This document shows, in pieces, positions 37,557-45,131 of a stretch of 64,000 nt of DNA (positions are counted from its first letter, which is position 1; each line of letters starts with the position of its first letter). Under the pieces are notes generated by a model. That model saw only the letters and a program-made list of their open reading frames with translations, was not told the DNA's origin and ran no database searches. The stretch comes from JANNBN01 sp031430595 (GTDB lineage: Bacteria > Actinomycetota > Acidimicrobiia > Acidimicrobiales > JANYDT01): contig JANPBU010000016.1 in the NCBI GenBank assembly GCA_031430595.1, positions 1 through 64,000 on the forward strand. Reading direction: 5' to 3'. A program made the translations under genes and the position numbers.

Positions 37557-37658
37557 GCGCCCACATCGACGGTCTTACGCGCCCACATTGGTCGATTTCG
37601 ATCGAATCCACCACCAGATTTGCCCGAGGTGGGCGCGCTTTCTCGGCGAGGTGGGCGC
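37557..37658. promoter_or_regulatory. Symmetric operator-like array between miaB and mcl
   Basis: GCGCCCAC occurs at 37557-37564 and 37579-37586. Its reverse complement GTGGGCGC occurs at 37629-37636 and 37651-37658. Within each pair the boxes repeat at 22-bp spacing, about two helical turns, and the two pairs face each other around a centre near 37607. A perfect TTCGATCGAA palindrome (37597-37606) is close to that centre. The array lies between the two inferred leaderless start sites, so it is probably untranscribed DNA bound by a regulator. Confidence 0.6.
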
Positions 37659-37710
37659 CCTGGCCCTCCTACAAAACACCCTGACTTGGGATCGGATCAC
37701 GGCGGCCGCA

Positions 37711-37716
37711 TAGAGT
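37711..37716 (+). promoter_or_regulatory. -10 box (TAGAGT) of the CitE-family operon
   Basis: It ends 8 nt before the ATG at 37725. It supports that start over the longer upstream frame, which would read through the operator array. Confidence 0.45.
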
Positions 37717-37724
37717 TGGTGGCA

Positions 37725-38798
37725 ATGTCTGCTCTACGCACGCCTCGAAACTTCTTCGCACCCCTCGCAGTAGGGGCCCCGATGCCGCTTCGCGACATAC
37801 CGTTCACCCCGAGTCGAATGCTTCACTTCTTCGACCCGTCGAACGAAAAGATGATCGCGAAGGTTCCTGATATCGCCAAGCAGGTCGATGTGCTCCTCGG
37901 CAACCTAGAAGACGCTGTCGCATCTGATCGTAAAGAAGCAGCTAGGGCTGGTCTCGTGAAGGTTGGCAAGGAGATCGACCTTGGCAGCACACAACTGTGG
38001 ACACGGGTGAACTCCTTAGACTCGCCGTGGTGTCTCGACGACCTCACGACGCTCGTCACCGAGATCGGGCACAAGCTCGACGTGATCATGGTTCCGAAGG
38101 TAGAAGGGCCGGAAGATATTCATTATGTCGATCGGCTGTTGGCGCAGCTTGAAGCGAAGGCTGGGTTGACTCGCCCGATTTTGGTACATGCAATTCTTGA
38201 AACCGCCAGGGGTATGGCAAACGTTGAAGAGATCTGTGGTGCGTCACCGCGCATGCAGGGCCTGTCGCTTGGGCCAGCAGACTTGGCCGCCGATCGTCGA
38301 ATGAAAACAACTCGGGTTGGTGGAGGCCACCCCGGATACCTTGTTCGAGAAGATCCGCGCGCTGATAATGCTGATGGTTCTAATGTGGAAGCTCCGCGTG
38401 CGGTGTTTCAGCAAGACCTCTGGCACTACACGGTTGCGCGAATGGTTGACGCATGCCGAGCCCACGGGATTCTCCCGTACTACGGCCCGTTCGGAGACAT
38501 CAAAGACACGCTCGCATGCGAAGATCAGTTTCGCAACGCGTACCTGTTGGGTTGTGTTGGGGCTTGGAGCCTTCATCCGGTCCAGATCGAAATTGCTCGC
38601 CGAGTTTTCTCGCCTCCTCCCGACGAAGTGGCGTGGGCAACGCGGGTTATTGCGGCGATGGGCAACGGCACCGGCGCAGTGATGCTGGACGGCAAAATGC
38701 AAGACGATGCCACGTTCAAGCAATGCCAGGTGGTAGTCGAGTTGGCCAAACTGATGGCTTCGCGTGACCCAGAGTTGAAAGCGCTGTACAACCTATGA
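37725..38798 (+). CDS. HpcH/HpaI-type lyase, malyl-CoA/beta-methylmalyl-CoA lyase-like
   Basis: This 357-residue CitE-superfamily TIM-barrel enzyme contains RMLHFFDPSNEKMI, the metal/CoA-site NLEDAV, an MVPKVEGPEDI segment, the glutamate in VHAILETARGM, and GLSLGPADLAADRRM. The last matches L-malyl-CoA/beta-methylmalyl-CoA lyases (Mcl), which split malyl-CoA to acetyl-CoA and glyoxylate in the 3-hydroxypropionate or ethylmalonyl-CoA pathways. It overlaps the next CitE-like gene by ATGA at 38795. The direction of the reaction in this organism cannot be told. Confidence 0.85.
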   Translation: MSALRTPRNFFAPLAVGAPMPLRDIPFTPSRMLHFFDPSNEKMIAKVPDIAKQVDVLLGNLEDAVASDRKEAARAGLVKVGKEIDLGSTQLWTRVNSLDSPWCLDDLTTLVTEIGHKLDVIMVPKVEGPEDIHYVDRLLAQLEAKAGLTRPILVHAILETARGMANVEEICGASPRMQGLSLGPADLAADRRMKTTRVGGGHPGYLVREDPRADNADGSNVEAPRAVFQQDLWHYTVARMVDACRAHGILPYYGPFGDIKDTLACEDQFRNAYLLGCVGAWSLHPVQIEIARRVFSPPPDEVAWATRVIAAMGNGTGAVMLDGKMQDDATFKQCQVVVELAKLMASRDPELKALYNL

Positions 38799-39670
38799 GC
38801 GAAATCATTGCCCCTCGTCGCTCGGTGCTCTACATGCCAGGGGCAAACACGAGGGCGTTAGAAAAGGCCAAAGGGCTTATGGCCGACTCGCTGATTCTCG
38901 ATCTCGAAGACGCTGTTTCTCCAGATGCAAAAATTGAGGCAAGGGCCAATGTGGTTTCAGCTGTTTCAAGCGGAGCATACGGTCGCAAAGAACTCACGAT
39001 TCGTTGCAACGCGCTCGACACGCCTTGGGGTGCAGACGATCTACGCGCAGCCGCCGAAGTTGGTCCTGCCGCAGTGGTAATCCCGAAAATCAATTCGGTA
39101 GAACAGGTACAACGAATTGAGGAAGCGTTGGTCAAGGCAGGCGCGCCCGATCACACCAAGATTTGGGCGATGCTCGAGTCACCCGTAGCTATTCTGCGCG
39201 CATATGATATTTGCGAGTCTTCTGAACGGCTGACGGTGCTCGTCATGGGCACCAACGACCTCGCCAAGGAACTTCGATGCGCGCTTACATCTGGCCGCAC
39301 CCCCCTCCTCTATGGACTGTCCACGTGTATTAACGCTGCACGGGCTGCGGGAAAAGTAATTCTCGATGGCGTATTCAATTCGATCGACGATGCCGAGGGC
39401 TTCACTGCCGAGTGTAAACAGGGTGCCGAACTTGGCTTCGACGGAAAGACGTTGATTCACCCTTCACAGCTTGGGCCATGCAACGAAGCGTTTTCGCCGT
39501 CAGATGAAGAGATTTCTTACGCAAGCCGTGTGATTGCTGCCTTTGATGAAGCACTTGCTGCCCGAAAGGGCGTTGGAACCGTTGATGGAAGAATGATCGA
39601 AAACCTTCACGTTGATAACGCCCGCCGCACGCTTGCTGCAGCCGCAGCCTTTTCAATCACCCCGCACTAA
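38795..39670 (+). CDS. CitE-like protein, possibly (S)-malyl-CoA thioesterase or lyase
   Basis: This 291-residue paralogue of the preceding enzyme has the start RRSVLYMPGANTRALEKAKG, an LILDLEDAVSPDAK metal site, AMLESPVAILRAYDI and GKTLIHPSQLGPCNEAFSP. These are hallmarks of CitE/Mcl2-type proteins. In Rhodobacter a pair of such genes encodes a lyase (Mcl1) and a malyl-CoA thioesterase (Mcl2). The same division of labour is plausible here but is inference. It is translationally coupled (ATGA) and followed directly by a terminator-like hairpin. Confidence 0.85.
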   Translation: MSEIIAPRRSVLYMPGANTRALEKAKGLMADSLILDLEDAVSPDAKIEARANVVSAVSSGAYGRKELTIRCNALDTPWGADDLRAAAEVGPAAVVIPKINSVEQVQRIEEALVKAGAPDHTKIWAMLESPVAILRAYDICESSERLTVLVMGTNDLAKELRCALTSGRTPLLYGLSTCINAARAAGKVILDGVFNSIDDAEGFTAECKQGAELGFDGKTLIHPSQLGPCNEAFSPSDEEISYASRVIAAFDEALAARKGVGTVDGRMIENLHVDNARRTLAAAAAFSITPH

Positions 39671-39680
39671 TTGGAGGAAT

Positions 39681-39699
39681 TCCGGCTTATTAAGCCGGA
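39681..39699 (+). terminator. Terminator-like hairpin between convergent genes
   Basis: TCCGGCTTA-T-TAAGCCGGA is a 9-bp inverted repeat 10 nt after the CitE-like stop. It overlaps the end of the convergent methyltransferase gene. There is no clear U-tract on either strand, so termination efficiency is uncertain. Confidence 0.55.
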
Positions 39700-40487
39700 G
39701 TTCGTCCACTTACGCTACGTGCCGTTGCGTTAAGGGAAAACTGACCAGAGGGCGAACCCAAACGCTTAAACATCTCTTGGCGCACAAGGAGTTGTTGCGC
39801 ATCCGCCAAGCCAACGCAGAACATTCCAGCAGGACCTATACCCGCCAGGAATCCTGACCACACCTCATCGAAGCTCTGGTACGAAGAACTCACTGTGATT
39901 GTCACTTCGCTAATATTTTCTAGGCCAACCGAATCGAACAGTTCGGCGATCTCCCCAGCCCCGCCGAATCGCAGCGTTCGCGCATCGGTTGGCGCGAATT
40001 GATCAACGACAAACGCTGCATCCCAAAAGTGGTGGAGCATCTCCATCTCATTGGCGGAATCCCACATGTTTGCCGCCACAATTCCACCCGGGCGCACGAC
40101 CCTGCGAAGCTCGGCCGCAACTTGATTCGGGTCAGTCACGAAGTGCAGCACCAATTGCGCCATCGCAACATCAAAACTCTTGTCATCGAAGGGAATAGCT
40201 TCGGCCCTACTCTAACGAACATCGACCCCGGGGTGGCGCGAAATACACTCTGCGACGAACGGAGGCGATGGATCAAAAGCTGAAACAGCTCCGCGCCCAA
40301 GCCGACGTACCAGTTCACCGGTTAACGCCCCTGGCCCACATCCGACGTCAAGCACCGACTGGCCAGTTGCTAGCCCAACCGAGTCACAAAACGCGACCCC
40401 GAGCGGCGCAGAATACCGGCCCATAAACGAGTCGTAGACGGTCCCTGCTGTTTGAAACGATCGTGCACCTTCAGGTATTGCATCCAT
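39690..40487 (-). pseudogene. SAM-dependent methyltransferase interrupted by an in-frame TAG
   Basis: From the ATG 40487 (GGAGG five nt upstream) the frame codes for motif I, VLDVGCGPGALTGELVRRLG, and stops at TAG (40214-40212, minus strand) after HPGVDVR. The next codon resumes the same frame with SRAEAIPFDDKSFDVAMAQLVLHFV and runs 174 more codons through RVVRPGGIVAANMW to 39690. Together this is a full methyltransferase-11 (UbiE-like) protein of about 265 residues in which one codon between R and SRAE has become a stop. Most likely a recent nonsense mutation or a sequence error; readthrough cannot be excluded. The downstream half alone lacks the SAM-binding motif. Confidence 0.82.
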
Positions 40488-40532
40488 CGCAGCCTCCGGT
40501 CAACCTGCTTCCAACGCTACGCCGGTTGAAGC

Positions 40533-40538
40533 TACATT
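40533..40538 (+). promoter_or_regulatory. -10 box (TACATT) of leaderless WGR gene
   Basis: It ends 6 nt before GTG 40545. Confidence 0.45.
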
Positions 40539-40544
40539 CGCAAG

Positions 40545-41294
40545 GTGATCATTCATTACCTCGAACTGTCAAACGAAGACACCGGAGAACACAAGTTTTA
40601 CGAGATCACTGAAGATCAACAGACTCCGGCCTACACGGTGAGGTACGGGCGAATAGGTACCCCAGGTCAAAGCAAACATTTTGATTGTGTTTCACCAGCG
40701 GCGGTTCGAAAGGCAGTCGACAAAGTCCTTGCCGAGAAAGAGAACAAGGGGTATGAAATTGCTATCCCGGGTGAATCGAAGGTTCAAGAGACTCGCCACC
40801 ATTTGGCGCTGCGGGTGAGTAAGGTTCTTTACGGTCTTATCGCAAACGGAAACGCCGAAGCAGCCAAAACTTGCTCTACTGCGTTCAAGGAATTCATCGA
40901 AGACCCTGACAACAAGGAAGAGTACGAAGAAGAACTGTCGGGGCTGTTCCTTGCAGGTTTTCGTGACGCCGGCGATGCCGAACTGACGTTCAGTGTTGAT
41001 TGGAAAGATACCGAATCAATGATCGATTCGATCGTGGCGTTGTGCGCCAACCTATCGATCGACATCACCTTCGACTGGGGTACCAAGAAGCCAACCAAAA
41101 CGCTTCGACCGGGGCAAATCATGTTGCTCGCGCACGCCCAGTTGGCACCACTTGGCTTCGGGCTCTGGCACTGGGACACTGACGGTGATTCGTTCGAGGG
41201 CTGGATTGCGCCACTAGTGGTTACCCAGAACATTTCGGAAGCCGCCGCCGAATTAGATTTCGGAGTTCGTTTCCCCGACCCGAATCAGATGTAG
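40545..41294 (+). CDS. WGR-domain protein
   Basis: The 249 residues begin with a WGR domain: HYLELSNEDTGEHKFYEI, then YTVRYGRIGTPGQSKHFDC and a helical KAVDKVLAEKENKGY. WGR domains bind nucleic acids in PARPs and occur in bacteria next to MoxR-type ATPases, for example in the E. coli yehI region. The remaining two thirds contain an acidic helix (DPDNKEEYEEELSGLF) and an FGLWHWDTDGDSFEGW segment that I do not assign. The gene is convergent with, and only 7 nt from, the MoxR-VWA gene. The GTG start is supported by a leaderless promoter. Confidence 0.8.
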   Translation: MIIHYLELSNEDTGEHKFYEITEDQQTPAYTVRYGRIGTPGQSKHFDCVSPAAVRKAVDKVLAEKENKGYEIAIPGESKVQETRHHLALRVSKVLYGLIANGNAEAAKTCSTAFKEFIEDPDNKEEYEEELSGLFLAGFRDAGDAELTFSVDWKDTESMIDSIVALCANLSIDITFDWGTKKPTKTLRPGQIMLLAHAQLAPLGFGLWHWDTDGDSFEGWIAPLVVTQNISEAAAELDFGVRFPDPNQM

Positions 41295-41301
41295 CGATCC
41301 G

Positions 41302-43212
41302 CTACCCGTTGAGCAACCAATTGAGCGTCGACCCAAGCTCGGTTACTGACGTACACGTTCGGTACCGACCCCCCCCATGCCGAGCAAGAAGTACACCGCG
41401 TTCAACAGCTTCATCATCAGCGGAGGTACCAAGTACATGTAGCTTATCGATACCTTTCAACTGCTGTATCGGGTCGACCCCGGCGGTATGTTTCGCATCG
41501 CTCATCAAAATAACCACTCGCTCGTTACTCGCTGCTCTGCCCAGTTGACGTCGGGCTGCCTGTAGAGCCAACCCAAGGTCAGTTTCCCCCTTTCCTCGTA
41601 AGGAAAGCACATCATCAAGAACTTTGGTGATGGCTCGAAATTTGCCCTGACCACGCAACACGATCACATCACGATTAAATGCAAGCACGCTTACATCTGA
41701 TCGTTCACCCGCCGCTATGACAGTACTCACAGCTGCTATCGCTGCGAGCGCCACCTGATGTCCGTCCATAGATCCACTCCTATCGACCAAAAGACATATC
41801 GCTCGTTGGCCTGCGACCCATCGACGCACCACAAGTTCATCTTCGTTGGTGGGAAGAAATCCGTTTGTTCGAGCCAGGGTCGCCTCAAGGTCAAGGTCGC
41901 CTGACGTCCAGTCGGTTGATGTGCCGAGCCTTCGAACGCCTTGCGCAGGTACTTGCGAACGACGCGAGAGCTCAATAAACAATCGGGCAGCTAACCGACG
42001 GGCTGCAGCCCTCAACGAACGGTCGGTTGCATTCGAAATCGAAGCCAACAGGCTCAACGTTGAATCGGGGTCTTCTTCGAAGAGTTGCTCGATAACCGTC
42101 GCATCGAGCTGGCCAACTTCAGGGCTGACCTTTTCGAAGTTCGGTTGACGAGACAATTCGTGACGCCCGTTAGTTCGACGAGCAGCTTCTTTCACAGCAT
42201 CTCTCGCTTCGCTGCCGCTCAGTATCTTGCCCCGTCCCGGTTGTTGCCCAGAGGGCGCCGAGGCGGAGCGTTCAGCTTTTCCCGGCGGCTCCGGCGCTGC
42301 CAGGGGGGCGATCGGGCGCTGGCGACGATCCCATTCGGCAATGGCCGTATTCAGAATTTCTTCAACAATCGACTCGGGGGTTCGGTCGCTACCCTCATCA
42401 ACTCGTATGCGCCCAGTTAGAGCAGCGAGTGCCGCATCGCGTAACACTTCGTACGGCGGTGCACCGATTCTTTTCTCACCAGTAGTCAAGGACACAAGAC
42501 CCTCGATAAGCAGCGTCATGTCAATCGCACCACGGACACTCGAACCGGCGGCAATATCAGGGTGACTTCGTGTACCCCGAACGCTAAGCACAGATATCAC
42601 TGTCGAAGCCTCGACTGAAGATGCACCGGTGACACGAGACACAATCTCGGTTTCGGCCGACTCGTCTTGATACGTTACGGTCAGTCGACAGAGGCGATCA
42701 TAAATGGCTTGGCCAATTCGCGATGTTCCGATTGCGTCGAACGGGTTCATCGCTGCGATTAACCGAAAATTCGGATGGGCGGCAACCCGACCAACTCGAG
42801 GTATGTGTAACTCACCTTCGGCCAGTGCGGTAATCAGTACGTTAAGCGACTCTTCAGGGATGCGGTTCAGTTCTTCGAGATACAGAAGCCCACCGTCACG
42901 TACTGCTTCGGCCAGCGGACCCGGGACAAATGCATCTGCGGTGTAGCCATCGCGCAACACAATCGACGGATCGTGGTGTCCGACAAGGCGACCTGGCGTA
43001 AGTTCAGCGTTGCCCTCAACGAACCACAGTGGTACGGCGGCCTCGGCAGCGAGCGAGCGCAGCAGGGTTGATTTACCAGTGCCTGGTGGCCCCTCAATGA
43101 CAAGGTGACGACCAGTTGACAGCATGACTGCCACAAGTTTTGCTTCCCGTCGCATTCCAACGAGGTCGGTCTGCGCCCGTGCGAGAAGCCGAGCCGGGTC
43201 GTACACGATCAC
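41302..43212 (-). CDS. MoxR-type AAA+ ATPase fused to VWA domain
   Basis: In this 636-residue protein the N-terminal half is a MoxR/magnesium-chelatase-I-like AAA+ module (Walker A EGPPGTGKSTLL near residue 41; LLYLEELNRIPEE near 110). It is followed by a variable linker and a C-terminal von Willebrand A domain with an intact MIDAS motif (LLVDRSGSMDG near residue 475; GKGETDLG later). Such pairs act as ATP-driven metal-insertion or protein-remodelling chaperones, usually as separate AAA and VWA proteins; here they are one chain, like a BchI-BchD fusion. GTG 43212 is chosen because TAAGGT ends 7 nt upstream. It faces a WGR-domain gene. Confidence 0.88.
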   Translation of the reverse strand: MIVYDPARLLARAQTDLVGMRREAKLVAVMLSTGRHLVIEGPPGTGKSTLLRSLAAEAAVPLWFVEGNAELTPGRLVGHHDPSIVLRDGYTADAFVPGPLAEAVRDGGLLYLEELNRIPEESLNVLITALAEGELHIPRVGRVAAHPNFRLIAAMNPFDAIGTSRIGQAIYDRLCRLTVTYQDESAETEIVSRVTGASSVEASTVISVLSVRGTRSHPDIAAGSSVRGAIDMTLLIEGLVSLTTGEKRIGAPPYEVLRDAALAALTGRIRVDEGSDRTPESIVEEILNTAIAEWDRRQRPIAPLAAPEPPGKAERSASAPSGQQPGRGKILSGSEARDAVKEAARRTNGRHELSRQPNFEKVSPEVGQLDATVIEQLFEEDPDSTLSLLASISNATDRSLRAAARRLAARLFIELSRRSQVPAQGVRRLGTSTDWTSGDLDLEATLARTNGFLPTNEDELVVRRWVAGQRAICLLVDRSGSMDGHQVALAAIAAVSTVIAAGERSDVSVLAFNRDVIVLRGQGKFRAITKVLDDVLSLRGKGETDLGLALQAARRQLGRAASNERVVILMSDAKHTAGVDPIQQLKGIDKLHVLGTSADDEAVERGVLLARHGGGRYRTCTSVTELGSTLNWLLNG

Positions 43213-43219
43213 GATATCC

Positions 43220-43225
43220 ACCTTA
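43220..43225 (-). promoter_or_regulatory. -10 box (TAAGGT) of leaderless MoxR-VWA gene
   Basis: It ends 7 nt before GTG 43212 on the minus strand. It overlaps the alternative GTG at 43221, arguing against that start. Confidence 0.5.
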
Positions 43226-43233
43226 GCGGCGGT

Positions 43234-44169
43234 TTAGCCCTTGACAGCTCCGCTGGTCAAACCCGCTATGAACCAGCGCTGCAGAAACACATAGGCCAAT
43301 ACCAACGGCGCACTTGCGATGGCGACACCAGCGAATAGGGCCGCATAATTCGTCGAGAACTCACCTTTGAACTCGGCCAGCGTTCGCGGAAGGGTGTACT
43401 TCTCTGGGTCGGTAATGAACAGGTATGGGTACCAGAGATCGTTCCAATGCATCACCAGCAAAAAGATGCCGACCGCGGCCAACGAAGGAACCGAAAGCGG
43501 CACCACTACTTTTCGAAATAGCGTCCAGTTTCCGGCGCCGTCGACAACAGCTGCTTCAAACAGTTCTTTCGGAAGGGTTCGCATGAAGCCAGTCAAAATG
43601 AACACGCTTACCGGAAGCGTCGCAGCGATATTGACGATAACCAAACCAAGCAAAGAATTGGTGAGATGAAGTTTGGAGAACATCGCGTATTGCGTGATGC
43701 CGTTTACCTGCGACGGAACCGCCATTCCTAAGGTGAACAGCCCAAACAATGCCCCGGCTGTTGCACCACCAATGCGTGTCACAGCAAAAGCGGTCATCGC
43801 CGAAAAGAGCAACGTCAAAAACACCGAACCCGAAACAACCAACAGGCTGTTCTTGAACGACCTCAGAATGTGGGCTTCGTTAGCATCGCGATACCCCTGA
43901 ACGTTTGGCGTTTGCACACATTCAGACCCACGTTTGCTTCCCAGTGCGTCGGCTGCGAGACAAGATTCTGGAAGCACGACATTGCGGGTAGGAACCGGCG
44001 GTGAAATTGGATTTCGGATGATGTCGCCCTGCGACTTGAATGTACTAAAAAGCACAACCACACAGGGAAGAGCGATGAGCAGGGCCAGCACCGTCAACAT
44101 GGCCCTGTTGCCAATTTCGGATCCGGTAATGGGGTTTCGACCTGTGATGGCCTGTGAACCGGCGCTCAT
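43234..44169 (-). CDS. Carbohydrate ABC transporter permease (MalG-type)
   Basis: This 311-residue inner-membrane protein has six predicted helices and the EAA loop that contacts the ATPase (FEAAVVDGAGNWTLFRKVVVPLSVP). It has an unusually long loop after helix 1 with two cysteines (ESCLAADALGSKRGSECVQTP). Its start overlaps the stop of the MalF-type permease (TGATG), so the two are coupled. It is the last gene of the binding-protein / permease / permease operon. No ATPase gene is present in the window, so a shared MsmK/MsmX-like ATPase is likely. Confidence 0.93.
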   Translation of the reverse strand: MSAGSQAITGRNPITGSEIGNRAMLTVLALLIALPCVVVLFSTFKSQGDIIRNPISPPVPTRNVVLPESCLAADALGSKRGSECVQTPNVQGYRDANEAHILRSFKNSLLVVSGSVFLTLLFSAMTAFAVTRIGGATAGALFGLFTLGMAVPSQVNGITQYAMFSKLHLTNSLLGLVIVNIAATLPVSVFILTGFMRTLPKELFEAAVVDGAGNWTLFRKVVVPLSVPSLAAVGIFLLVMHWNDLWYPYLFITDPEKYTLPRTLAEFKGEFSTNYAALFAGVAIASAPLVLAYVFLQRWFIAGLTSGAVKG

Positions 44170-45086
44170 CAGTTGTGCCCTTTAACGTCTGCACCCATAA
44201 CTTTGAGTACACGTCGTTGCAGAAAAGTCACCAATGCAATGAGTGCCATAAAAACCACTGACTCGGCTGCCGCTTCACCGAACGCTCGTGACCCGAAAGC
44301 AGTTTGAACAATGTGGTAGCTCAACAATCGGGTGGCATTCGAGTCGCCTGGGCCGCCTTGGGTCATCACGTACACCAGATCGAATGCTCGAAAACTTTGC
44401 AGCGTTGTGTAAGCCACAACGATTCCGGTGGCCGGGCCGAGCAGCGGCCAAGTCACTTTACGAAAGGTTTGCCATTTGGTGGCCCCATCGATACTGGCTG
44501 CCTCGGTGAAGTCTTTCGGAATACCTTGCAGTCCAGCAACAAAAACAACCATCATTTGGCCAGCATGAAACCAGACTTGCGTAAAAATCAGACACCACAA
44601 CGCAGTATTCGGGCTGGCGAGAAACGCGGGCCGGTAGTCGATACCAAGGGAACGAAGAATGCCACTGACTAGGCCAGCATCAGATGGATCGTAGATGAAG
44701 TTCCAAATGAAGGCAACGGCAGTCGAACTCAAGATCGTTGGAAAGAAGTAAAGCGCGCGTAGAAAAATAGTCGGCTTCGTATCTTTGACGAGCTTCAGGC
44801 TAAACAGCAACGCGACCAAAGTTTGGAAGATCACCACGAGAAACATGAACTTCAGCGTGACGCCCACACTGGTTTTGAACATCGTGTCGTCGAACAACTT
44901 CGTTTTGTAGTTTTCGATGTCGATGAAAACCCGGTCTTCGCCACCCGGGCCTTCCCAACTGAACAACGAGTAAAACAATGCCTGGAAAGTTGGTATCACG
45001 AAACAAACGCCGTATACCACCAGCGCTGGCGCTGCAAACAGCAGCAACGGTCGCCGCTTTATGACACCTGTTGACTTCCTAGGCAT
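44169..45086 (-). CDS. Carbohydrate ABC transporter permease (MalF-type)
   Basis: This 305-residue permease has six hydrophobic helices. The first follows a basic N-terminus (KRRPLLLFAAPALVVYGVCF), and the EAA loop is TEAASIDGATKWQTFRKVTWPLLGP. It pairs with the MalG-type permease downstream to form the channel of a sugar importer. It begins 45 nt after the binding-protein gene, a gap typical for this operon type. Confidence 0.93.
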   Translation of the reverse strand: MPRKSTGVIKRRPLLLFAAPALVVYGVCFVIPTFQALFYSLFSWEGPGGEDRVFIDIENYKTKLFDDTMFKTSVGVTLKFMFLVVIFQTLVALLFSLKLVKDTKPTIFLRALYFFPTILSSTAVAFIWNFIYDPSDAGLVSGILRSLGIDYRPAFLASPNTALWCLIFTQVWFHAGQMMVVFVAGLQGIPKDFTEAASIDGATKWQTFRKVTWPLLGPATGIVVAYTTLQSFRAFDLVYVMTQGGPGDSNATRLLSYHIVQTAFGSRAFGEAAAESVVFMALIALVTFLQRRVLKVMGADVKGHN

Positions 45087-45131
45087 TATTTTTGTTGTTA
45101 CTCGCGCTTAGCTTGTTCCGTCAGAACGTCG

